This document shows positions 46,777 through 55,291 of a stretch of 61,213 bases of DNA, one piece after another (within the stretch, counting starts at the first letter, position 1; the number at the start of each line of letters is the position of its first letter). The notes under the pieces were generated by a model. That model did no database searches and was not told the DNA's origin. It was given only the letters and a program-made list of their open reading frames with translations. The stretch lies in contig JABSOI010000004.1 in assembly GCA_013216015.1 (NCBI GenBank), positions 1 to 61,213 on the forward strand, read 5' to 3'. A program made the translations under genes and the position numbers. The DNA comes from Alteromonadaceae bacterium (GTDB taxonomy: Bacteria > Pseudomonadota > Gammaproteobacteria > Enterobacterales > Alteromonadaceae).

Positions 46777-48156
46777 ATGACTAATGAAAAGTTGCAAGAA
46801 CTCGCCCGAAAACATCTGTGGATGCATTTTACCAGTATGGGCTACTATCATGAACATGATGTGCCAATTATGAGCCATGGGGAAGGATGTTATATCTATG
46901 ATATTCATGGCAAGAAGTATATTGACGGTATTGCTGGGCTCTTTGTTTCTCAGATTGGTCATGGTCGTAAGGAAATTTCTGAAGCCATTGCAAAACAAAC
47001 CGATAAACTCGCCTACTTCCCCATATGGAATAATGCCCATCAACCTGCAATTGAATTAGCCGCTCGTCTGGCTGAATATGCGCCGGCTGATCTTAATCGT
47101 GTTTTCTTTACTTCAGGTGGCTCAGAAGCCGTTGAATCTGCCTGGAAACTTGTCCGTCAATATTACACTGAAATTGGAGAACACCGACGCTATAAAGTGA
47201 TCTCCCGCAATCTTGCCTACCACGGTACAACAATGGGGGCTTTATCTATTAACGGTTTGACCGCGATCAGAAACACCTTTGAACCATTAGTGCCAGGCAC
47301 TTTTCATGTTGAAAATACTGATGCTTACAACAGTCATCTGATGACTGAAGGTATGAGCAGTAAAGAATTTGGCATAAAATGTGCGCATGAAATTGAACGA
47401 GCTATCGAAATTGAAGGTCCTGAAACTGTCGCAGCTGTATTTTTAGAACCCGTACAAAATTCAGGTGGCTGTTTTGTTCCTCCTGATGGTTACTTTCAGG
47501 AAGTACGCCGGATCTGTGATAAGTACGGGATAATGCTGGTGTCTGATGAAGTCATTTGTGCCTTTGGCCGCTTAGGTCATATGTTTGGTGCCGACAGATA
47601 TAACTACGTCCCCGACATTATTACTTGCGCCAAAGGACTCACCTCTGGTTATGCACCTTTAGGTGCGATGATTTGTCGTGATTTCTTAATGGAACCCTTC
47701 CTCAAAGAGGATACAACATTCTTACACGGCATTACTTTTGGTGGACATCCTGCCTCTTGTGCCGCAGCAATGGCTAATTTAGATATTTTTGAAAAAGAAG
47801 ATATCCTTGGTAACGTCAAGCGTAATGAAGGACTATTCAAAGAGCTGCTTGAAGGACTTTATGATATCCCTATTGTTGGAGATGTCAGAGGCGCAGGTTA
47901 CTTCTTTGGTATTGAAATTGTAAAAAATAAAGCAACAAAAGAAGCCTTTAGTAAAGACGAAATGAAAGATATTCTTTTTAACTTATTATCGCCTAAACTT
48001 TATGAAAAAGGCCTGATTTGTCGTACTGATGATCGCGGTGCTCCAGTTATTCAGTTGGCTCCACCACTGATATGCGGCCCTGATGAATTAAGAGAAATTG
48101 AACAAATTTTGCGTACCGTACTTACCGAGGTCGCAGAGGTTGTAGCAAACTTATAA
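46777..48156 (+). CDS. Class III PLP-dependent aminotransferase (459 aa)
   Basis: The PLP lysine is Lys286 in DIITCAKGLTSGYAPLGAMI; the cofactor motif FFTSGGSEAVESAWKLVRQY and the LVSDEVICAFGRLG aspartate are present. The family includes omega-amino acid:pyruvate, putrescine and taurine aminotransferases, acting on terminal amino groups. CAGG lies 8 bases upstream. Its position before a betaine-aldehyde-dehydrogenase-like gene suggests that it turns a terminal amine into an aldehyde which the next enzyme oxidises. Confidence 0.92.
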   Translation: MTNEKLQELARKHLWMHFTSMGYYHEHDVPIMSHGEGCYIYDIHGKKYIDGIAGLFVSQIGHGRKEISEAIAKQTDKLAYFPIWNNAHQPAIELAARLAEYAPADLNRVFFTSGGSEAVESAWKLVRQYYTEIGEHRRYKVISRNLAYHGTTMGALSINGLTAIRNTFEPLVPGTFHVENTDAYNSHLMTEGMSSKEFGIKCAHEIERAIEIEGPETVAAVFLEPVQNSGGCFVPPDGYFQEVRRICDKYGIMLVSDEVICAFGRLGHMFGADRYNYVPDIITCAKGLTSGYAPLGAMICRDFLMEPFLKEDTTFLHGITFGGHPASCAAAMANLDIFEKEDILGNVKRNEGLFKELLEGLYDIPIVGDVRGAGYFFGIEIVKNKATKEAFSKDEMKDILFNLLSPKLYEKGLICRTDDRGAPVIQLAPPLICGPDELREIEQILRTVLTEVAEVVANL

Positions 48157-48267
48157 TTAATAATTAAGGCAAATATATACTCAAACCGCTTTGAAAAGAA
48201 TAATGCAGTAAATTTCTGAAGCTGACTTTTAAAATGGTTTGAGTTAATAAAAATATAAGGACATGAA

Positions 48268-49749
48268 TTGAATATGCAAAATAAACTTTATATAGGTGGT
48301 CAATGGGTTTCATCTTCCTCGAATGAAACTGTTGATGTTATTAATCCTGCAACTGAAGAGGTTTTTGATTCTATCGCTTCCGGCAATGAAGCCGACATTG
48401 ATGCAGCAGTTGCCGCAGCAAGAGAGGCCTTCGATAATGGCCCTTGGCCTAAAATGTCAGGGGCAGAACGAGGGGCTGTTCTTCGAAAAATGGCAGAAAT
48501 ACTTACTGAGCGTCTTGATGAATTAGCCGCCATAGAAGTAAAAGACAACGGAAAACCTTTCCCTGAAGCCCAATGGGATATTGAAGATACCGCAGGAACC
48601 TTTGAATTTTATGCAGGACTTGCAGAGGAGTTAGATACATCTTCTGAAGAGGTTATCGATATACCGGAGCCCAGATTCTCAACAACCGTTGTTAAAGAGC
48701 CTATTGGGGTTGCCGGTGCAATTATCCCATGGAATTACCCTTTGCTGATGGCCGCATGGAAAGTTGCTCCTGCTCTTGCCGCTGGTTGCTCTATGATTTT
48801 AAAACCATCAGAAACCACTTCACTTACCGCATTACATCTTGCCGAAATAGCAGAACAGGCCGGATTACCTCCCGGCGTATTTAATGTTGTAACCGGACAA
48901 GGTCGAGTTGTTGGTCAAGCGTTGGCTGAACATAAAGACGTAGATAAACTTGCCTTTACCGGATCTGTGCCCGTCGGTTCTAAAATAATGAAAATGGCCG
49001 CAAATGACGTCAAGAACATCAGCCTTGAGTTAGGCGGAAAATCACCGTTAATTGTTTTTTCTGATTGCGATATTGAAAAAGCGGTTGAATGGATCATGTT
49101 CGGTGTTTTCTGGAATCAGGGCCAGGTATGTTCGTCAACATCAAGAGTATTGGTTGAGAAGTCACTCTACCCTGCTCTACTTGAAAGATTAGCCGAAGAA
49201 ACTAAGAAAATAACCATAGGTCCTGGTGACAAGGAAGGCGTTTTGCTTGGGCCTCTTGTTAATAAAAACCAATACGATAATGTGCTACAGGCAATAGACA
49301 GAGGTGTTGCAGACGGCGCTAAAATTCTCACCGGTGGTGGCAAACCTGAAGGATTCGAGAAAGGTTACTATGTAGAGCCCACTATTTTCACTGACATGGA
49401 AGAAGATAGCTGGATCTGGCAAGAAGAAATTTTTGGTCCTGTTGTCTGCGTTAAGAGCTTTGAAACTGAAGAAGAAGCCATTCGTATGGCTAATAATTCA
49501 CGATTCGGTCTTGCAGCTGCCGTGATGTCTAAAGACATACCACGCTGCAAGCGGGTTGCCAAAGCTTTCCGCGCAGGTATTGTCTGGATAAACTGTTCTC
49601 AACCCACCTTCTGTGAAGCACCTTGGGGCGGTTATAAGCAATCAGGTATTGGCCGCGAGCTTGGCAAGTGGGGATTAAACAACTATCTGGAAACTAAACA
49701 AATAACAAGTTATAACAGTGATGAGGCTTGGGGTTGGTACATAAAATAA
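48268..49749 (+). CDS. Aldehyde dehydrogenase, betaine-aldehyde-dehydrogenase-like (491-493 aa)
   Basis: Complete ALDH with Glu252 (ISLELGGKSPLIVF) and Cys286 (NQGQVCSSTSRV), counted from the ATG at 48274. It is closest in style to BADH and gamma-aminobutyraldehyde dehydrogenases (IIPWNYPLLMAAWKVAPALA; WINCSQPTFCEAPWGGYKQS). Start choice is odd: AAGGAC is followed by an ATG AAT TGA two-codon frame, then the in-frame TTG at 48268 (well spaced) and ATG at 48274 (13 bases from AAGGA). It is the last gene of the operon before a strong terminator. The substrate is probably an amino- or trimethylamino-aldehyde. Confidence 0.9.
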   Translation: MNMQNKLYIGGQWVSSSSNETVDVINPATEEVFDSIASGNEADIDAAVAAAREAFDNGPWPKMSGAERGAVLRKMAEILTERLDELAAIEVKDNGKPFPEAQWDIEDTAGTFEFYAGLAEELDTSSEEVIDIPEPRFSTTVVKEPIGVAGAIIPWNYPLLMAAWKVAPALAAGCSMILKPSETTSLTALHLAEIAEQAGLPPGVFNVVTGQGRVVGQALAEHKDVDKLAFTGSVPVGSKIMKMAANDVKNISLELGGKSPLIVFSDCDIEKAVEWIMFGVFWNQGQVCSSTSRVLVEKSLYPALLERLAEETKKITIGPGDKEGVLLGPLVNKNQYDNVLQAIDRGVADGAKILTGGGKPEGFEKGYYVEPTIFTDMEEDSWIWQEEIFGPVVCVKSFETEEEAIRMANNSRFGLAAAVMSKDIPRCKRVAKAFRAGIVWINCSQPTFCEAPWGGYKQSGIGRELGKWGLNNYLETKQITSYNSDEAWGWYIK

Positions 49750-49902
49750 CCTGACGTGTTAATTTGCAGTAAGTGTTTATTTTTATTGCGGATAAAATAC
49801 TGATAACTTACAAATAATTTACTGCAAAATACGGTGATGGTTCCATCCGTTCTATCACTTCCATCAATTAAAAGTTTAGTTAAATAAACGTTATGTTAAA
49901 CA

Positions 49903-49940
49903 AAAGCTACTTTGTAATCATTACAATGTAGCTTTTTTTA
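49903..49940 (+). terminator. Rho-independent terminator of the ALDH-MATE-aminotransferase-ALDH operon
   Basis: A 17-bp nearly perfect stem (AAGCTAC.TTGTAAT / ATTACAA.GTAGCTT) is followed by seven T, about 150 bases after the last stop codon. Confidence 0.9.
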
Positions 49941-49983
49941 TTGTATAAACAACTTTATCCGTTAAAGTCTGATCTTGCATTCC

Positions 49984-50050
49984 CGTAGAACTTGGATTTA
50001 TCCACGCATCACTTTAAGGCGCACATAAATGTGCGAACTACGGGCATGCA
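49984..50050. repeat. REP inverted pair (BIME)
   Basis: CCGTAG is followed by a hairpin around GGATTTATCC; then, inverted, CCCGTAG and a GCACATTTATGTGC hairpin. The GTAG tetramer before a stem with an ATTTAT-type loop is the layout recognised by RAYT enzymes. Confidence 0.7.
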
Positions 50051-50066
50051 TCAAATTGCTCGACTA

Positions 50067-50223
50067 TACCCGTGGTCATTCAAGATGCGGGAATTTGAGG
50101 TGAATTTGAAAGTTTATCTAAAAGGCGCTTGATTGAGCAATAGCGGGCTATTGGGATTGAAAGCAACGTAGTAGATAATCTTTTAAAACGCTTCAAAACC
50201 TGCATTTTGAATGATTACGGGTA
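50067..50223. mobile_element. MITE family A, third copy (157 bp, TA duplication)
   Basis: By eye the same sequence as the copy in phyH. TA flanks both ends (50065-50066 and 50224-50225). It lies between a REP pair and the decayed RAYT gene. Confidence 0.9.
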
Positions 50224-50251
50224 TATACTAATTAAAAACGGGAATTCAATT

Positions 50252-50710
50252 ATGACAAGGATCGTTATGTTTCAAACCCATCCATTACGCAAAGGTCGTG
50301 CTTCTTTACCTTTTAACTATTATTGTGTTACCAACGTGAGCCACAATCGCCAACCCATTCTCACTTCTTTGGAGATTGCTCAAATCATTATCAACAACAT
50401 TTATCTATTTGATAAAAAAAAGATGTGAAGACTATTTGCTACGTTTTAATGCCAGATCATATTCACTGGTTATTTCAACTACAAAACACATTGACATTGT
50501 CTCAGGTTATTGGGCAATTCAAGGGGAGGAGTACAAAGCAGGTAAAGCAAAGTGGCTATTTTTCTCAAAAGGTTTGGCAAAGTTGATCATTGTTTGCGTG
50601 ATGAAGACGATTTGGTGAGTCAGGCGCGTTATATTGTTGCCAATCCATTGCGGGCTAAGCTGGTCAATTCTATTGGGGATTATCCATTTTGGAATTGTAT
50701 TTACTTGTGA
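50252..50710 (+). pseudogene. Decayed REP-associated tyrosine transposase (RAYT)
   Basis: Three pieces in different frames together give the RAYT order: RKGRASLPFNYYCVTNVSHN RQP (50276-50428), then LMPDHIHWLFQLQNTLTLSQ VIGQFKGR (from about 50446, with the HIH of the HUH nuclease), and finally LRDEDDLVSQARYIVANPLR AKLVNSIGDYPFW to the TGA at 50710. At least two frameshifts separate them. RAYTs (IS200-like Y1 enzymes) mobilise REP palindromes, and REP arrays flank this gene on both sides, so it was probably the enzyme for them. Confidence 0.85.
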
Positions 50711-50711
50711 A

Positions 50712-50905
50712 GCGCACATCGCACATAAATGTGCGCTCTACATGTAGATTTAATCGAGCAACCCGTAGTACGTGGATTTATCCACGCCAGCTTTAAAACG
50801 CATATAAATGTACGATCTACATGTGGATTAAATCGAGCAATCCATAGAACGTGGTTTTATCCACACTTCGCGTTGAGGCGCAAATACGGGCACCCATCAA
50901 ACTGC
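50712..50905. repeat. REP array with alternating palindromes
   Basis: Units in alternating orientation: a CGCACATAAATGTGCG hairpin with CTACATGTAGATTTAATCGA, then CCCGTAG with the GTGGATTTATCCAC hairpin, then GCATATAAATGTACGATCTA, then CCATAGAACGTGGTTTTATC. The unit length is about 90 bases. GTAG (or its complement CTAC) precedes most of the stems. The array lies just behind the RAYT remnant. Confidence 0.8.
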
Positions 50906-51009
50906 TCGATTACAATGATTAAAAATGGAAATTCAATTATGCCAATATGACTGAGTCACATTGGCCCAAGTTTAAACCAAAACAGCGAACACTCAATCCA
51001 ATTTATTGC

Positions 51010-53457
51010 TTAACACTTAATCTTAGCCATAGTTGGATCATACATAGGTCTTAACGATGCTTTAGCCGCGTATTTAACACCAGCCACTTCAATTTCAAAT
51101 TTACTGTTCTTAATCATCTGTGCATCAACACCATCAGGATGTTCAATATAACCAAGCGCTATCGCACCGCCTAGCGTGTGTCCGTACATTCCAGAGCGAA
51201 CGTAGCCTCTTAATTCGCCATTACAGAAGATAGGTTCGTTATGATAAAGCAGAGGCTCTGGGTCTTCTAATAAGAACTGTACAAGCTTCTTGGTGCACTT
51301 GGTTTCTTTAAGTTTCAATAAGGCTTCAAGCCCAATAAAACCTCCGGGTTTGTCGTACTTAACAGCAAACTGCAATCCAGCCTCTATTGGTGTATCTTCA
51401 TCGGTCAGATCATGTCCCCAATGCCGGTACCCTTTTTCCATACGTAAGGAGTTAAGTGCATGATACCCAGCATGAACAAGACCAAACGCCTCGCCAGCTT
51501 TAATTATTTCATCATAAATACTAAGCGCAAATTCGGTTGGAATATACAGTTCCCATCCCAGTTCACCAACAAAGGTAATGCGCGATGCTCGAACAAAACC
51601 ATAACCAAGCTCTATTTCCCTGCTTGTTGCAAAAGGAAATGCTTCATTTGAAAGATCATCTGGTGTCATAGATTGCAGCAATTTACGGGAATTAGGCCCC
51701 ATAATCGAAATAACAGCCATACCAGACGTTACATTGGTCAGATAGCAATTTGCATCCTCGGGCAGATGATTCTGCAACCAATGAAAATCCTTGGTTTCCG
51801 TTTCACCTGATGTCACAACTAAGTAGTCATCTTGTGCAATTCGGGTAACAGTTAAGTCAGCTTCTATACCGCCATTTTCATTTAACCATTGGGTATAGAC
51901 CAAACGCCCCGGTTTAACAGAAACATTATTAGCACAGATACGATTCAAAAAGACTTCTGCGTCTTTCCCCTGAACTCTAAATTTGGCAAAAGACATCTGA
52001 TCAAATAAAGCAACATTTTCACGCACAGCTTTATGCTCTGCAGCTGAATAGTCGAACCAGTTTTGCCTTTTATAACTGTATTTATATTCCGCTTTTACGC
52101 CTTCTGGCGCATACCAGTTTGGTCGTTCCCAACCAAAAGAAGCACCATGACAAGCGCCTTTGGCAACTAGTCTGTCATAAAGCGGTGATTTACGTACACC
52201 ACGGGCTGTATCAAACTGCCTGAATGGCCAGTGTGTTGCGTATAATAGTCCCAAACTCTCGCTGACCCGATCATGCAGATATTTTCGGTTTCCCTGAAAA
52301 GGCAGATTACGTTTAACATCAACTTCCCATAAATCTACAGGAGGTTTCCCGTCACGCATCCACTCTGCCACAACTTTACCAATGCCACCGGCAGACTGCA
52401 GACCGATAGAATTAAGACCCGCCGCTACAAAGCAATTACTAATATTAGGTGCCTGGCCAATATGATAACGAACATCAGGTGTGAAACTCTCTGGACCACA
52501 GAAAAACGTTTGTATACCGGCTTTTTCCAACGCTGGTATCCGGTGCATTGCAGCATGTAATAAAGGTTCAAAATGATCAAAATTACCCGCAATTTCATCA
52601 AAACAAAAATCTTCAGAAATACCCTTCATGCCCCATGGTTTAGCCACAGGTTCGAAGGCACCCATTAATAATTTCCCGGCATCTTCTTTATAATAAGTAC
52701 AGCTGTCATAGTCACGAAGTACCGGCACATCACGAGTTAAACCCGTAACTTTATCAAATACAACGTAATAATGTTCACAGGCATGTAAAGGAACATTAAA
52801 ACCTATCGTGGCCGCTATTTCTCTGGTCCACATTCCGGCACACATCACAACGAAATCAGCACTGATGTTGCCCTGATCGGTTTCCACACCGGTAATTCGA
52901 TCTCCGTCCCGTACAATTTTAGTCACTTTTACATTTTGAAAAATCTGCGCTCCGCCATTTCTGGCTCCCTTAGCTAATGCCTGGGTTGTATCTGTTGCAT
53001 TTGCTGTACCGTCTGTTGGAATGTAAATACCACCCAATACGTCTTCCGTATTCACTAACGGATACATACGTTCAATTTCAGCTCTGGATACCGTATCAAC
53101 CTGCATACCAAACACTTTGGCCATAGAGGCATTTCGTTTTAGCTCTTCAAACCGCTCGCTGTTCGTGGCAATTGATATTGAGCCAGTTTGTTTATAGCCG
53201 GTTGACTGACCCGTTTCATTTTCAAGCTCACGATAAAGCTCAGAAGTATATCTAGCCAATTTCGTCATATTCAACGAATTACGCAATTGCCCAACTAAAC
53301 CCGCGGCATGCCAGGTTGTACCACAGGTTAATTGCTTACGTTCAAGTAAAACAACATCTTGCCAGCCAATTTTAGTGAGATGATAGGCGATAGAACAGCC
53401 AATAACTCCTCCTCCGACAACGACAACACGCGCTTTTTTTGGAAGTTGTTTATTCAT
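51010..53457 (-). CDS. Dimethylglycine/sarcosine dehydrogenase-like FAD-THF protein (815 aa)
   Basis: The N-terminal FAD-dependent oxidoreductase has VVVVGGGVIGCSIAYHLTK and CGTTWHAAGL, where His50 is in the position of the histidine that holds FAD covalently in DMGDH. An FAO_M linker domain (about 375-435) follows, then a GcvT-like folate domain (about 435-720, ending with a VGELGWELYIPTEF stretch) and a GCV_T C-terminal barrel. The 815-residue length fits DMGDH and sarcosine dehydrogenase. It should oxidise an N-methylated glycine-like substrate and pass formaldehyde-level carbon to THF. It stands alone on the minus strand with GGGGTA motifs in its upstream region, linking it to the island. 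The exact substrate cannot be told. Confidence 0.92.
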   Translation of the reverse strand: MNKQLPKKARVVVVGGGVIGCSIAYHLTKIGWQDVVLLERKQLTCGTTWHAAGLVGQLRNSLNMTKLARYTSELYRELENETGQSTGYKQTGSISIATNSERFEELKRNASMAKVFGMQVDTVSRAEIERMYPLVNTEDVLGGIYIPTDGTANATDTTQALAKGARNGGAQIFQNVKVTKIVRDGDRITGVETDQGNISADFVVMCAGMWTREIAATIGFNVPLHACEHYYVVFDKVTGLTRDVPVLRDYDSCTYYKEDAGKLLMGAFEPVAKPWGMKGISEDFCFDEIAGNFDHFEPLLHAAMHRIPALEKAGIQTFFCGPESFTPDVRYHIGQAPNISNCFVAAGLNSIGLQSAGGIGKVVAEWMRDGKPPVDLWEVDVKRNLPFQGNRKYLHDRVSESLGLLYATHWPFRQFDTARGVRKSPLYDRLVAKGACHGASFGWERPNWYAPEGVKAEYKYSYKRQNWFDYSAAEHKAVRENVALFDQMSFAKFRVQGKDAEVFLNRICANNVSVKPGRLVYTQWLNENGGIEADLTVTRIAQDDYLVVTSGETETKDFHWLQNHLPEDANCYLTNVTSGMAVISIMGPNSRKLLQSMTPDDLSNEAFPFATSREIELGYGFVRASRITFVGELGWELYIPTEFALSIYDEIIKAGEAFGLVHAGYHALNSLRMEKGYRHWGHDLTDEDTPIEAGLQFAVKYDKPGGFIGLEALLKLKETKCTKKLVQFLLEDPEPLLYHNEPIFCNGELRGYVRSGMYGHTLGGAIALGYIEHPDGVDAQMIKNSKFEIEVAGVKYAAKASLRPMYDPTMAKIKC

Positions 53458-53524
53458 AATAATCAGGACTCAAATAACTTATATATCGCTACATTACACC
53501 TCTGCCAAAAACCTGACTATTACT

Positions 53525-53537
53525 CTATTGGGGTATA
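53525..53537 (+). promoter_or_regulatory. GGGGTA motif in the DMGDH upstream region (reverse orientation)
   Basis: CTATTGGGGTATA within CTATT...AATAG, a perfect 5-bp dyad. It points away from the DMGDH-like gene, 68 bases from its start; a second copy in the forward orientation is at 53611-53623. Confidence 0.5.
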
Positions 53538-53610
53538 TTGATAATAGTAATTTTTAGAGCTTTGTGAACAACAAATAACTGCAAGGTATAACAAATTTTA
53601 TTTGGTAGAT

Positions 53611-53623
53611 TAGTACCCCAATG
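53611..53623 (-). promoter_or_regulatory. GGGGTA motif upstream of the DMGDH-like gene
   Basis: On the minus strand CATTGGGGTACTA, 154 bases before the start codon at 53457, in the same orientation relative to the gene as the motifs before the TonB receptor and the aminotransferase. Confidence 0.5.
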
Positions 53624-53807
53624 TAGACTTAGGCTATTAGAATAAATGTCAGTTACGCGAGCTAGAATTTAACTAAAATATTTAACAAAGCAATGGCCAG
53701 CCACAATAAATAATTATGACGTAAGAGAATTGAACCTGAATGACACTTGACTTCATAATCAATTAATTCAATATAAATCTATAAACTAATGAAATAGATT
53801 TTATCTT

Positions 53808-54251
53808 ATGCCGACTGATACCACATTTAAACCAACTAAAAATCCTGACAGTTTTTGGAATACTCTTGGTTTTCCTGCACGAGGAGAACAGTTATTCAGA
53901 GCGCTTCACGATGGTTTTCCATTTGAGGTCTTCAACAAGCTAGCTAAAGTGTCTGGCTTGAACAATATCACACTTGCATTATCAATTAATATTAAACCAG
54001 CCGCACTAAAGCGCAGAGCCAAGGCAGGTAGTTTTAATATCGACGAAAGCGATAAACTTTACCGCATTGCAGAAGTTTTTAAAGCAGCACTGGATTTATT
54101 TGAAAATGATCAGAAAGCAGCACAAATATGGATTCAAAGCAAAGTGCGAGGATTGGGTTATAAGCGCCCTATTGAAATGCTTTCTACCACTGCTGAAACT
54201 GAAGCAGTATTAAATTTGATTGGCCGGTTGGAGCATAGCGTGTTTATCTAA
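53808..54251 (+). CDS. Xre/ParS-type antitoxin of a RES-Xre system (147 aa)
   Basis: The protein has the family layout: an N-terminal helical DNA-binding region (FEVFNKLAKVSGLNNITLAL, then SINIKPAALKRRAKAGSFNI) and the C-terminal DUF2384/MbcA domain ending in IWIQSKVRGLGYKRPIEMLS and VLNLIGRLEHSVFI. Such antitoxins neutralise an NAD-degrading RES toxin and repress their own promoter. The normal partner gene follows but has lost its start, so this looks like an orphan antitoxin. The ribosome site before the ATG is weak. Confidence 0.87.
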   Translation: MPTDTTFKPTKNPDSFWNTLGFPARGEQLFRALHDGFPFEVFNKLAKVSGLNNITLALSINIKPAALKRRAKAGSFNIDESDKLYRIAEVFKAALDLFENDQKAAQIWIQSKVRGLGYKRPIEMLSTTAETEAVLNLIGRLEHSVFI

Positions 54252-54595
54252 CCAGTTCTGAGTCTTTAGCTATCTTTGAGGTACTTGTTCATCTAAAGCA
54301 ATCAAGGTTACTTGAACAGTATTCATTGTTGTCACTTAAATTCAACGAAAGCGATTTGATGACCCTTGAAGCAAACGATTTTCCCGACAATTGGAAGGAT
54401 AACCCTGCACCAGATTCGACAGCTGAGCTGGGTGATGAATGGCTACAGATTCAAGCCAGACTTGCATTAGAACTACCGTCAACTATTGTGCCAAGGGAAA
54501 AGATTTACTTAATTAGCATAAGACACCCTGCCTTTGAAAATGCACTGATTACTGTTCAAGAAATGGATTTTGAGTTTGATCAACAACTGCGTTAA
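54242..54595 (+). pseudogene. RES-domain toxin gene lacking its 5' part
   Basis: A frame overlapping the last bases of the antitoxin gene reads VYLTSSESLAIFEVLVHLKQ, then SRLLEQYSLLSLKFNESDL and continues to a TAA at 54595 (about 117 codons). This is the middle and end of a RES toxin (VYLT.SSALA..E.LVHL). The usual first 35-45 residues, including the RWH-type arginine and its start codon, are absent, and the frame runs straight out of the antitoxin's last codons. A deletion probably joined the two genes. An ATG at 54326 could start an 89-residue piece lacking the active site. Confidence 0.8.
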
Positions 54596-55048
54596 CATGT
54601 ATCGTTTCAAATATGATCTTGCAGTTTAATATTTTAGGCTAGTTCTGATTGGACAATCTAATATTCCCCTTTTACCACATTAACTAAGCGACTAAAAATT
54701 TAGATTTCAAATACCTGTAAACTATGACCGCTATTTTTAAAGATAGCTGACACCTCTGCACTACTTTTCCATGTCGCTAACGCCCCCCAAGCGCCTCAGA
54801 CAATCAAAATTGAGTTTGGTGTATTTTTAATTTTTGAACTACATTTTCTTATATGAACTAAGTTGAAAATTGCCACAGCCAAGAAATGACCTATTAAAAA
54901 ATTAACGAACTCTAACGTTGACAAAGCTCGCACAGTTGACCTAACAACCTGAAAAGTTTAAGGTCTTCTCAGAGCGATGAACAGACATTGTTCGGTTGCA
55001 GTTATCCACTTAGTTATACTGTTATATTTCTATCGATAGGAGAGTCGA
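54596..55048. other. Intergenic, nothing identified
   Basis: AT-rich apart from a TAACGCCCCCCAAGCGCCTC stretch near 54780. No gene, terminator with T-run or clear repeat is seen. Confidence 0.35.
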
Positions 55049-55291
55049 GTGAACATACTATTTGAATTTATACCTAGTCTTTTCGTAGCTTTAGCTTTTG
55101 ATTTTATACTGTATATAACTGGAGCAGGCATTCTACGGCTTGCTTCTTTCGGTTTATTAAAATATCAAATACATAGCTATGGTGAATTTAAAGAGCTAAA
55201 AGGAAAATCTAACAAAGATTTTATCATGCCATATATAGTAGGCATTTTATTTTATGCTCTACTCATTGTATCAATTGCTTGGATTAACTAA
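55049..55291 (+). CDS. Small membrane protein, GTG start (80 aa)
   Basis: TAGGAGAG lies 4-5 bases before a GTG start. Two hydrophobic segments (FIPSLFVALAFDFILYITG and YIVGILFYALLIVSIAW) surround a short basic loop ending in KGKSNKDF. Unknown function; an isolated gene in a repeat-poor accessory segment. Confidence 0.65.
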   Translation: MNILFEFIPSLFVALAFDFILYITGAGILRLASFGLLKYQIHSYGEFKELKGKSNKDFIMPYIVGILFYALLIVSIAWIN

